A stretch of DNA of 9,266 nucleotides from Bacteroidota bacterium (lineage in GTDB: Bacteria > Bacteroidota > Bacteroidia > Flavobacteriales > Flavobacteriaceae). The notes below the pieces were generated by a model. The model saw only the letters and a program-made list of their open reading frames with translations. It ran no database searches and was not told where the DNA came from. The stretch is from contig JAEWLD010000295.1 of the NCBI GenBank assembly GCA_023393485.1, forward strand, positions 1 through 9,266, written 5' to 3'. How positions within the stretch are numbered: the stretch's first letter is position 1; the number at the start of each line of letters is the position of its first letter. Shown here piece after piece: positions 1-7,359 of the stretch. A program made the position numbers and the translations under genes.

Positions 1-731
1 TTTTTATCGGTTTCAGACAGCATATTACACGCATTGCCGTTGCGGATGTCGTTTACATAATCGGAAAAACTGGTTTTCATCGTCCGCTTGAAAAACTTGC
101 AAAATGCGCTTTTTGACAAATGGACCATTGCCGAGGCCTGGCCGACTGTTATGTTTTGAGCAGCCGATTCCTGTACGAAGCGGCAGACTTTATTTATCCG
201 GTTTTCGGTTTCCTTGCTGCGGCTGGGCGTGAAGGTTTCCGATGACAGTGTTGAATATTCGCAGCCCGACAATTTCTGCAGTATTTTTAATAGCGATGTG
301 ATTCGGGCCACGCCATCCTGATTCGGCAGCTTTACAATGGCTTTGGAAACGCTTGATGAAACCGTTTGATCGAAAAACAGCCCGCGCGCCGCTGCCGAGA
401 GCAACTGCCTGATATCGGCGCATTCGGTAAATTGCGTCAGGCTGTCGATGAAATTTTCCGAAAACTGGATCACGACCGCGCTGACGTTTTGCTTCGTCGG
501 CTCGCTTGACCAGGTATGCGGCAATCCAGAGCCGCAAAGCACGAGATCGCCTGAAGTGAAATTGTCGTGACAATCGCCGATGATCCGCTTGCCGCTGCCT
601 TTGGTGATCAGCGTCAATTCAAATTCGGGATGGTAGTGCCACTTGAACGGAAAAAACAGAACGGCGAACGAATAGGCCACATATGCACGGTTGCCTTTGA
701 GTGTTTCGACGTTTTCAAATGCTGCTCTCAT
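1..731 (-). CDS. AraC-family transcriptional regulator with N-terminal cupin domain (3' end truncated by window)
   Basis: A continuous minus-strand reading frame gives 243 residues before running off the window at base 1. The N-terminus (about residues 25-95) is a cupin-like sensor domain with H32, H34 and E36 in a WHYHPEFEL motif followed by a GSGKRIIGD strand, as in AraC regulators that bind small sugars or related ligands. A helix-turn-helix follows at about residues 193-240 (ITVGQASAMVHLSKSAFCKF, then a KTSFSDYVNDIR stretch), which is the first of the two AraC HTHs. Roughly 50 residues holding the second HTH lie outside the window. The ATG at 731 is the first start after an in-frame TAA at 747-749, so the start is well supported. 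The gene is divergent from the carbohydrate operon and is probably its local regulator (inference). The effector is unknown. Confidence 0.9.
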   Translation of the reverse strand, partial: MRAAFENVETLKGNRAYVAYSFAVLFFPFKWHYHPEFELTLITKGSGKRIIGDCHDNFTSGDLVLCGSGLPHTWSSEPTKQNVSAVVIQFSENFIDSLTQFTECADIRQLLSAAARGLFFDQTVSSSVSKAIVKLPNQDGVARITSLLKILQKLSGCEYSTLSSETFTPSRSKETENRINKVCRFVQESAAQNITVGQASAMVHLSKSAFCKFFKRTMKTSFSDYVNDIRNGNACNMLSETDK

Positions 732-765
732 GGTCGCATATTGCTTTTAAGTTGCGTGTGATTGC

Positions 766-773
766 CAAATATA
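766..773 (-). promoter_or_regulatory. Putative Bacteroidota -7 element for the AraC gene
   Basis: The minus strand reads TATATTTG here, matching the Bacteroidota housekeeping -7 consensus TAnnTTTG. It lies 34 nt upstream of the AraC ATG, a plausible leader length. I found no clear -33 TTTG box at the expected 19-21 nt spacing, so the call rests on the -7 element alone. Confidence 0.35.
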
Positions 774-784
774 GTCAATATAGT
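768..784. repeat. Tandem AATATAGT repeat in the divergent promoter region
   Basis: AATATAGT occurs twice, at 768-775 and 777-784, separated by one base, giving a 9-bp period. It partly overlaps the putative -7 element of the AraC gene. AraC-family proteins bind direct half-sites, so this could be an operator through which the regulator controls itself or the operon. However, the 9-bp spacing is shorter than the usual helical-turn multiples, and the region is AT-rich enough for chance. Function is unproven. Confidence 0.3.
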
Positions 785-830
785 GTTGGTATTTTATTGT
801 TTTGTGTCGGTTTTTTTTAAGTGCCGGCTT

Positions 831-838
831 TAGCTTTG
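831..838 (+). promoter_or_regulatory. Putative Bacteroidota -7 element for the PhyH-GH13 operon
   Basis: TAGCTTTG is an exact match to the TAnnTTTG -7 consensus, 52 nt upstream of the dioxygenase ATG at 891. A TTTG at 801-804 could act as the -33 box, but the 26-nt gap is longer than the usual 19-21 nt. Such a weak -33 would fit a promoter that needs an activator such as the divergent AraC protein (inference). Confidence 0.4.
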
Positions 839-890
839 TAAAAATTGCCGTCTGGTCTTCAATTGGCTGAAATGGAGTGATAAAATTGCT

Positions 891-1718
891 ATGAAAGAGA
901 ATATTCCCGTATCGGTTCTGGAAACACTTGCGCAGCCTTACCAACTGTCTCCGGAGCAAATCCGGTTCTATGAAAAAAACCGCTACATCAAGCTTAAAAA
1001 TGTACTCGAGAAAGAAACCCTGGCTTTTTTTAACCAGGCAATTTCAGCCCAAGTCGCCAAAATGAATACAGATGCGCGTCCGCTTGATAAACGCGACACA
1101 TACGGCAGGGCGTTTTTGCAATTGTTTAACCTATGGCGCGAAAACGATGTAGTCAAACATTTGATTTTCAGTAAGAGAGTTGCAAAAATAGCGACTGACT
1201 TGTTGCAGGCCGACGGCGTCCGGATGTATCACGACCAGGCGCTGTTCAAGGAAGGCGGCGGCGGTATCACGCCGTGGCATGCCGACCAATATTACTGGCC
1301 GCTTGAAACGGATAAAACCGTGACGGCCTGGATCCCGCTGCAGGAAACGCCGCTTGAAATGGGGCCGCTTGAGTTTTCGGCAGGCAGCCATGTCATTGTT
1401 GAAGGCCGCGAGCTGGCAATTGGCGATGAAAGTGAAAACGCCATCGAAAAAAGGCTTCGCGTCACCGATTTTGCGTACGTGGCCGAACCGTTTGACGCCG
1501 GCGAAATCAGTTTTCATTCAGGCTGGATTTTCCATCGTGCAGGCGCAAACCAGACCAAAGACATGCGAAAGGTCATGACCATCATTTACATGGATAAGGA
1601 TATGAAGCTCAAACAACCCGAAAACGAAAACCAAGTCAATGATTGGAATACATGGTGTCCGGGCGCCAGGGTCGGCGAAGTCATAAATTCACCGATTAAT
1701 CCCGTGCTGTATCCATGA
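891..1718 (+). CDS. Phytanoyl-CoA dioxygenase (PhyH) family Fe(II)/2-oxoglutarate-dependent oxygenase
   Basis: This 275-residue cytoplasmic protein has no signal peptide and shows the PhyH-type double-stranded beta-helix. The iron-binding facial triad is H130-A-D132 (in TPWHADQYYWPL) with distal H215. R226 follows H215 with exactly ten residues between, the classic H-X10-R arrangement in which Arg anchors 2-oxoglutarate. WIPLQE and EFSAGSH segments lie between the motifs as expected. The family couples oxidative decarboxylation of 2-oxoglutarate to hydroxylation of a C-H bond in the primary substrate; the substrate here cannot be read from the sequence. It is first in the operon, and its TGA overlaps the ATG of the next gene. 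No strong ribosome binding site precedes the start; a GGAG about 13 nt upstream is weak. Its place with sugar genes suggests a sugar or sugar-derived substrate rather than a fatty acyl-CoA (inference). Confidence 0.9.
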   Translation: MKENIPVSVLETLAQPYQLSPEQIRFYEKNRYIKLKNVLEKETLAFFNQAISAQVAKMNTDARPLDKRDTYGRAFLQLFNLWRENDVVKHLIFSKRVAKIATDLLQADGVRMYHDQALFKEGGGGITPWHADQYYWPLETDKTVTAWIPLQETPLEMGPLEFSAGSHVIVEGRELAIGDESENAIEKRLRVTDFAYVAEPFDAGEISFHSGWIFHRAGANQTKDMRKVMTIIYMDKDMKLKQPENENQVNDWNTWCPGARVGEVINSPINPVLYP

Positions 1719-2554
1719 TGGAAATCCGTTATTGCTGCACGCATTGGGGAAGCGAAAATCTCGCGCCGTTGGAATTTCTTGAAAAGCTGCTCGGCGGCGG
1801 CTATTCGGGACTCGAAATAAACCTCTCGCCAGGTATTGGTGACACAGCCCTTTTTGACCAAATCGAAACCTTACGTTCTCAAAGTACGTTTTCGTTTATC
1901 GCGCAGCTCGTCATCGACGGTTTTGCCGATACGCCCAAACAGCTAGCCAACCGGATGGAGGAAAGGCTTGAATACTTATCCGATTTCAAGCCTGACTTCA
2001 TCAATGCGCACACTGGCCGGGATTTTTTTGGGTTCGATGACAATTGCCGCATCATCAGTGCCGTTGAGAATCGCGCGGCGAAACTAGGCCTGCGCATTTT
2101 GCATGAAACGCACCGCGGACGATTTTCATTCCATCTGCCGACGCTGTTGCCGTATCTGGGTCAATTTCCTGAGCTGGAACTGACGGCGGATTTTTCGCAT
2201 TTTTGCAATGTATCGGAAAGCATGCTCAAAGGCCAGACCGCGATGATCGCCAAGATAATTCCCCACATCGGGCATGTCCACGCGCGTATCGGATCGGCAC
2301 AAACGGCACAGGTCGCCAACCCTTTTGCTCCCGAATGGAAAGAACATCTGGCTGCTTTTCTGGGCTGGTGGCAAGCGATTGTCGCGCATCAGCAAACCCA
2401 GGGAAATGACACGTTCACCATTACGCCCGAAGCCGGGCCATTTCCGTATATGCCTGAGCTGCCATTCAGCCGCGAACCGCTAGCCGATCAATGGGAAATC
2501 AACCTACAAATGAAAAACTACCTGCAACAATATTTAACCAATGGCGCATTCTGA
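1715..2554 (+). CDS. Sugar phosphate isomerase/epimerase-like (xylose isomerase-like) TIM-barrel protein
   Basis: This 279-residue protein, with no signal peptide, fits the AP-endonuclease-2/xylose-isomerase-like TIM barrel. Likely metal ligands are E131 and H133 (ILHETHRGR), D159 and H162 (TADFSHF), H187 or H189 (GHVHARIG) and E239 (TITPEAGPFPYMP). H99 (INAHTGRD) sits at the end of an earlier strand. The HARIGSAQ and PEAGPFPYMP signatures, with a PEWKEHLAAFLGWWQ helix, mark a subgroup that differs from the tagatose/psicose 3-epimerases, and I know no assigned reaction for it. The gene begins inside the stop of the dioxygenase gene (ATGA at 1715-1718). A second ATG at 1718 would shorten it by one residue. 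It probably isomerises or epimerises a keto/aldose intermediate in the same pathway as the dioxygenase (inference). An enolase-like, dehydratase or lyase role on the same fold is also possible. Confidence 0.8.
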   Translation: MMEIRYCCTHWGSENLAPLEFLEKLLGGGYSGLEINLSPGIGDTALFDQIETLRSQSTFSFIAQLVIDGFADTPKQLANRMEERLEYLSDFKPDFINAHTGRDFFGFDDNCRIISAVENRAAKLGLRILHETHRGRFSFHLPTLLPYLGQFPELELTADFSHFCNVSESMLKGQTAMIAKIIPHIGHVHARIGSAQTAQVANPFAPEWKEHLAAFLGWWQAIVAHQQTQGNDTFTITPEAGPFPYMPELPFSREPLADQWEINLQMKNYLQQYLTNGAF

Positions 2555-3902
2555 CAATTTACGGTTCATTGCGATCAGCGCCGCGCTCGGCGGATTGCTG
2601 TTTGGTTACGACACAGCCGTGATTTCGGGTGCGATCGGTAGCCTGACCACGTACTTTTCGCTTACTCCGGCCCAGACCGGTTGGGCCATTTCAAGCGCGC
2701 TGGTCGGTTGTTTGATCGGCGCGTTCATCTCGGACTTTATCAGCGGACGGTTCGGACGAAAAGCGAGCATGTTCCTGGCTGCGATATTTTTCCTTGCGTG
2801 TTCAGTCGGGACGGCCGTTCCTGAAACATTTTCGGTATTTATTATTTTTAGGATTGTCGGTGGCGTCGGCGTCGGGCTGGCCTCGATGGTTGTTCCGATG
2901 TACATTGCCGAAATTGCGCCTGCCGAAAAACGCGGCGCACTCGTCGCATATAACCAGCTCGCGATCGTAATTGGAATCGTAGTCGTGTATTTCGTCAACT
3001 ATCTTATCGCGCTTCAGGGCGATGCGGATTGGAACCTGAACTTCGGCTGGCGTTATATGTTTGCTTCGGAAGCGATTCCGTCGCTGCTTTACCTTGTTCT
3101 CGTATTTTTTATCCCGGAAAGTCCGCGCTGGCTTTTGGAAAAAGGGGAAAGCGCTCGCGCCGGGAAAATACTCCAACGTTTTAATCCCGTCGAAAGCGTC
3201 GCCATTTTACTGACCGATGTCACTGCATCGCTTGCCGGAAATCAAAAGCAATCGTGGAAATTATTGCTCAGCCCGGGAATGCGTCGCGCGCTGACCGTTG
3301 GAATCGGGCTATCGGTTTTTCAGCAGATTACCGGAATCAACGCGATATTGTATTACGCGCCCGAAATCTTCAAGAGCTTTGGCAGTAATGCGAATGCTTC
3401 ATTATTGGAAACCAGCATTTTAGGTGTCACCAATTTGATTTTTACGATTGTATCTATCGCGCTCGTCGACAAGGTCGGGCGCAAACCTTTGCTGATTGTC
3501 GGCAGCCTTGGGATGTTGGCGTCGCTTGCGGTCGTGGGTTATGCGGCATATCATCATTTGACAGGCTCGTGGCTGCTGGTATTTTTGATGCTTTTCATGG
3601 GTTCGTTTTCGATTTCCTGGGGTCCGGTGGTTTGGGTGTTGCTGGCTGAGATTTTCCCGAATCGCGTTCGCGGACTGGCCTTGTCCATTGCCGTGTTCAT
3701 CCAGTGGGCTGCGAACTTTGCCGTCTCGCAAACTTTCCCGATGCTGACCGAAAATCCCGGATTAAAACGTATCTTTAATGGCGCATTCCCATTTTGGCTG
3801 TTCGCGGTTTTTTGTCTCGTTGCGCTGTTTTTCGTCTGGAAATCGGTGCCCGAAACCAAAAATAAAGCGCTCGAAGAAATGGACGCACTTTGGGAAAAAT
3901 AA
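2541..3902 (+). CDS. Sugar porter (SP) family MFS transporter, XylE-like sugar/H+ symporter
   Basis: This 453-residue inner-membrane protein has about twelve hydrophobic segments and all SP-family signatures: GGLLFGYDTAVISG near the N-terminus, GRFGRK (69-74), PESPRWLL (192-199), QQITGINAILYYAPE (from 261), DKVGRK (310-315) and PETK (437-440). The sugar-coordinating residues known from E. coli XylE are matched: Q139, Q261, Q262, N267, Y271, N298, W365 and Q388. D24 and R104 match the proton-coupling pair. It therefore probably imports a pyranose such as xylose, glucose or a close relative by proton symport. The actual sugar is not fixed, since many SP members share these residues. The start overlaps the preceding gene by 14 nt, consistent with translational coupling, and no other in-frame ATG gives an intact first helix. 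Confidence 0.93.
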   Translation: MAHSDNLRFIAISAALGGLLFGYDTAVISGAIGSLTTYFSLTPAQTGWAISSALVGCLIGAFISDFISGRFGRKASMFLAAIFFLACSVGTAVPETFSVFIIFRIVGGVGVGLASMVVPMYIAEIAPAEKRGALVAYNQLAIVIGIVVVYFVNYLIALQGDADWNLNFGWRYMFASEAIPSLLYLVLVFFIPESPRWLLEKGESARAGKILQRFNPVESVAILLTDVTASLAGNQKQSWKLLLSPGMRRALTVGIGLSVFQQITGINAILYYAPEIFKSFGSNANASLLETSILGVTNLIFTIVSIALVDKVGRKPLLIVGSLGMLASLAVVGYAAYHHLTGSWLLVFLMLFMGSFSISWGPVVWVLLAEIFPNRVRGLALSIAVFIQWAANFAVSQTFPMLTENPGLKRIFNGAFPFWLFAVFCLVALFFVWKSVPETKNKALEEMDALWEK

Positions 3903-3903
3903 T

Positions 3904-5835
3904 ATGCGAAGAAGAACAATCATTGCCCTGACAATGCTTTGGCTATTGCCCGCCGTTGCATTGTCCCAAGATCCATATGCCAAAATCCAATCGGTCCAGG
4001 CCAAAATGGAAGTTCTGCCATTTGGCGCGGTCAAGCCCGATGGCTGGATCAAAAAGCAAATCCAAAACAACTTAAGCGGCTATACCGGCCATCTCGACAG
4101 CCTTGCGCCTGATTTGATTGTCAAAGACGACATTTACGGTCGCGACCGGTTGACCAAAAAAGTAAAGCGCAAAGACGTTGGCGCGGTTGGCGATCAGGGC
4201 GATTGGCAGGTTCAATTTCTTTGGTGGAACAGCGAAACGCAAAGCAACTGGCGCGACGGTTATATTCGCAGCGCGGTTCTGGCTGGCGATGCGGCGCATT
4301 TGGCCAAGATCAAAACCTATATCGATAAAATCCTCGCCACGCAGGACGCCGACGGCTATCTCGGCATTTATGACCCTGAATTGCGCTACAACTTCAACAA
4401 TGAAAACGGCGAACTCTGGGCACAGGCCACGTTGCTCCGCGGGCTGTTGGCGTGGTATCAGTACAGCGGCGACGGAAACGTTTTTGAAGCGGTCAAAAAG
4501 TCGGTCGCCAATACGATGAAAGGCTTTCCGATGGAAAATTCGCACCCATTCCAGTCCGTCAACCCGAATGTCGGCGGATTATCTCACGGACTGGCTTATA
4601 CCGATGTGCTCGAGGAAATGTACAGGCTGACAAAAGATCGGCAATATCTGGATTACGCGTTGTTTTTGTACAAGGATTTCTCGTCGGCGGTGCTCAATGA
4701 AGATGCGCAATACGCCAAGTTGATCCAACAGGATTTGATGCTCAAAGGGCACGGCGTCCACACATACGAGCATTTGCGCTCACTCGCTCTGGCGGCTTAT
4801 CACTCGGGCAATCCGGAATTGATGCGTGCGCTCAAAACATATCTGTCGAAAATAGAAGTCGAAGCCATGCCATCGGGCGGTCCGGCCGGCGATGAATGGA
4901 TTGCGGGCAAAAAAGCCGATGCCACCAACCGCGGCTATGAATATTGCTCAACGCACGAATTGCTCAACAGCTATGAAAGCCTCTTTGCCAAATCGGGCGA
5001 AAGCGGCTATGGCGACAAAATCGAAAAACTGTTTTTCAATGCGGCACAAGGCGCGCGTCATCCCGAAGCCTATAGCATCGCTTATCTCAAATCCGACAAT
5101 TCGTACGCGATGACCGGCGGGCTCAACGGGGATACGATCGATAAGAAACAAACGCGCTACCGATATTCGCCCGTCCATAAAGAAGCGGCGGTTTGCTGTG
5201 TGCCGAACGCCGGCCGGATTGCGCCGTATTACGTCAATTATATGTGGCTCAAACAAGGCGACGCGCTAGTTGCGGCGTTGCTTGGGCCGTCGCGTCTAAA
5301 AACCCGGATCAACGGGAAAAAAGTTGTGATCACCGAATTGACGCAATATCCGTTCAACAATTCAATCGCGTTTGAAGTCGATGCCAATGCGCCGTTTGCG
5401 CTCAAAATCCGCAAGCCTGACTGGGCCGGTAAAATTCGCGTCAATACAAAGTACCGCGAGCAGGACGGTTTTATCATCATCGGGAAAAAATGGAAGGGCA
5501 AGCAGAAAATCACAATCGATTTTATGCCCGAAGCCGTTACAAAACAAGATGTAAACGGCGAATATTATTTTCAGTATGGCGCATTGGTTCTCGCCCATGA
5601 AATTCAGTCTGTGCCTGAAATCACCAAGCTTTATCCGATTCGGGATTTTGCCGACGTCACCTATGAAGCCGAAGATTTGACCATTTACGAATACCTTTCG
5701 TCGGAAATTATAAAAACCGGGATTAATCAATTCGAGACGTCGCTTTACAACCCGAAAACGAGCCAACCTGAAAAAGTAACATTGCGGCCGATAAGCGGTA
5801 CGATCTTGCGGCAGGTCACCTTTAAAAAGCACTGA
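3904..5835 (+). CDS. Secreted GH127-type (DUF1680) glycoside hydrolase, putative beta-L-arabinofuranosidase
   Basis: This 643-residue protein starts with a type I signal peptide (MRRR, a hydrophobic stretch, then cleavage near ALS|QDP, residues 19-23), so it is probably periplasmic. The GH127 core follows: an (alpha/alpha)6 barrel with WWNSETQSNWRDGYIRSA and QDADGYLGIY segments, then a C-terminal beta-rich part. The zinc/cysteine active site defined in Bifidobacterium HypBA1 (E322, E338, C340, C417, C418) maps to E331 (GDEW), E346 and C348 (YEYCSTHE), C431 and C432 (AVCCVPN). The cysteine nucleophile and its zinc ligands are thus intact. HypBA1 cleaves terminal beta-L-arabinofuranosides with retention; the family is broad, so the exact sugar is uncertain. 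The start at 3904 lies 1 nt after the transporter stop. An in-frame ATG at 3778 would add 42 residues lying inside the transporter gene and bury the signal peptide, so it was rejected. Confidence 0.85.
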   Translation: MRRRTIIALTMLWLLPAVALSQDPYAKIQSVQAKMEVLPFGAVKPDGWIKKQIQNNLSGYTGHLDSLAPDLIVKDDIYGRDRLTKKVKRKDVGAVGDQGDWQVQFLWWNSETQSNWRDGYIRSAVLAGDAAHLAKIKTYIDKILATQDADGYLGIYDPELRYNFNNENGELWAQATLLRGLLAWYQYSGDGNVFEAVKKSVANTMKGFPMENSHPFQSVNPNVGGLSHGLAYTDVLEEMYRLTKDRQYLDYALFLYKDFSSAVLNEDAQYAKLIQQDLMLKGHGVHTYEHLRSLALAAYHSGNPELMRALKTYLSKIEVEAMPSGGPAGDEWIAGKKADATNRGYEYCSTHELLNSYESLFAKSGESGYGDKIEKLFFNAAQGARHPEAYSIAYLKSDNSYAMTGGLNGDTIDKKQTRYRYSPVHKEAAVCCVPNAGRIAPYYVNYMWLKQGDALVAALLGPSRLKTRINGKKVVITELTQYPFNNSIAFEVDANAPFALKIRKPDWAGKIRVNTKYREQDGFIIIGKKWKGKQKITIDFMPEAVTKQDVNGEYYFQYGALVLAHEIQSVPEITKLYPIRDFADVTYEAEDLTIYEYLSSEIIKTGINQFETSLYNPKTSQPEKVTLRPISGTILRQVTFKKH

Positions 5836-7359
5836 ATGAAAAAGTTTTTTGCCTTCTTTTTATTGTTTTGCGCAACTGGGGTCACGGCCCAAAACGAAGT
5901 ATTCTACCACGTGTTCCAGCGCAGTTTTTTTGACAGCGACGGCGATGGTCACGGTGATTTGGACGGCATTGGCCAAAAACTCGATTATTTCCAGGAGCTT
6001 GGCGTCAATACGATTTTGCTGACGCCGTTATACGCCTCGGATTTTTACCACAATTATTTTGCGTATGACTTTGAGAATATCGATCCCGAATACGGTTCGA
6101 TGGACGATTATCTCAAGCTAGTCAAGGAAGTCCATAAGCGCGGCATGAAGATTTACCAGGATGTCGAAATGCAATACATCGATGCCAGGCATCCGTGGTT
6201 TAAGGATTCGTACAAAAAGCCGAAGTCAAAATTTGCGGAATTCCCGTATTATCTCGATGCCGAAAACACCCAGCCGTGGTATTTCTGGGGCATTACCGAT
6301 TTTACGATGTATAACGGCCAGCATAAGCAAATCATCACGGTAAACCTCGCCAATCCAGACGTCAGAAGTTACACGCTCAAAGTTTTAAGGCATTGGGCGG
6401 ATCCGAACGGCGACGGCAAATTTGACGATGGCGTTGACGGTTTCAGGCTTGATCACATGATGGACAACCTTGACAGCGCCAACAAACTGATGAATCTTTT
6501 CACGACGTTCTGGACACCGATCCTAACCGATTTGCGCAGTGTGAACCCGAAACTCAAATTTGTTGCCGAGCAAGCCAATTGGTTTGTGTGGCCTGACGAT
6601 TATTTTTCAAAGGGAAATGTTGATTTCACTTTCGCCTTCAAGCTCAAGTTCGAAATAAGCCAATTCAACAAAAAAGCGATCGAAAATGCAGCCGACAGCA
6701 CTTTTGCCAAAACCCCGCGCGGCAAAAACCAGTTGGTCTTCATCGAAAACCACGATACGAACCGGTTTGCTTCAGAAAAAGGCATGACCCTGGAAAGGGA
6801 AAAGGCCGCGGTCGCGATCCAAATGCTGATCGGCGGATTGCCGTCGGTTTATTATGGTCAGGAAATCGGGATGAAAGGCGAGCAGCAGCACAACGGAAAC
6901 ACAGATGGCAACGATATTCCGATTCGCGAAGCTTTTGATTGGTATGCGTCGGGCGGTAAGGGCATGGCACACTGGTATAAAGATACCGGCGAATGGTGGA
7001 CAAACCGCAACGAAAAGCCAAACGACGGCATTTCTTACGAAGAACAAAAAGCAGATCCAAACTCGCTTTGGAATTGGTATAGAAATTTGCTTGCGATCAG
7101 GAACGATTCGCCTGTGCTCAAATTCGGGCGTTATGAAAAAGCGGTGAATGCCAATGACAGTGTTTTGTCGTTTTACCGAAAAGGCGTACCGTCGCGCAAC
7201 CTTGTTTTAGTCAATTTGTCAGACTCGCCGCAGCATACAACGATCCAACTCAAAGGCAAGGCCACGCAAATTTTAGGGAAAACAGATTTCAAATCTGAAA
7301 AATCACAACTCAACGTGTCATTAAAACCTTACGAAGCCGCGGTGTTTAAAATCAAATAG
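5836..7359 (+). CDS. Secreted GH13 alpha-amylase-superfamily glycosidase with an atypical -1 subsite
   Basis: This 507-residue protein has a type I signal peptide (cleavage near VTA|QNE, residues 16-21) and a GH13 (beta/alpha)8 barrel. The catalytic triad is complete: nucleophile D206 in GFRLDHM, acid/base E245 in FVAEQAN and D307 in FIENHDTNR, with conserved R204 and H306. An N-terminal DSDGDGHGDLDGI loop (33-45) and an EF-hand-like DPNGDGKFDDG insert (189-199) are probable calcium sites. A C-terminal beta domain (about 430-507) completes the usual GH13 layout. Conserved region I, normally D-x-V-x-N-H, reads DVEMQY (109-114), so the substrate-binding His is Tyr. The usual Asp after HxY is F75. 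Retaining chemistry is expected on an alpha-glycoside, but probably not ordinary starch or maltose (inference). The ATG directly abuts the TGA of the GH127 gene, and this is the last gene of the operon. Confidence 0.88.
   Translation: MKKFFAFFLLFCATGVTAQNEVFYHVFQRSFFDSDGDGHGDLDGIGQKLDYFQELGVNTILLTPLYASDFYHNYFAYDFENIDPEYGSMDDYLKLVKEVHKRGMKIYQDVEMQYIDARHPWFKDSYKKPKSKFAEFPYYLDAENTQPWYFWGITDFTMYNGQHKQIITVNLANPDVRSYTLKVLRHWADPNGDGKFDDGVDGFRLDHMMDNLDSANKLMNLFTTFWTPILTDLRSVNPKLKFVAEQANWFVWPDDYFSKGNVDFTFAFKLKFEISQFNKKAIENAADSTFAKTPRGKNQLVFIENHDTNRFASEKGMTLEREKAAVAIQMLIGGLPSVYYGQEIGMKGEQQHNGNTDGNDIPIREAFDWYASGGKGMAHWYKDTGEWWTNRNEKPNDGISYEEQKADPNSLWNWYRNLLAIRNDSPVLKFGRYEKAVNANDSVLSFYRKGVPSRNLVLVNLSDSPQHTTIQLKGKATQILGKTDFKSEKSQLNVSLKPYEAAVFKIK

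Noticed and set aside
190..573. A 127-residue minus-strand open frame
   Set aside because: It is an out-of-frame shadow of the AraC gene, whose own frame gives recognisable cupin and HTH motifs.
823..828. GCCGGC palindrome in the divergent promoter region
   Set aside because: The symmetry does not extend beyond 6 bp, so it is not good evidence for an operator.
2541..3788. An 11-bp match ATGGCGCATTC at 2541 and 3778
   Set aside because: Both copies encode Asn-Gly-Ala-Phe in their reading frames at 2540 and 3777 (isomerase C-terminus and transporter); with nothing shared around them, chance is the simplest explanation.
3778..3903. A 42-residue N-terminal extension of the GH127 gene from an ATG at 3778
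   Set aside because: It lies wholly inside the transporter gene in another frame and would bury a clear signal peptide that begins at the ATG at 3904.
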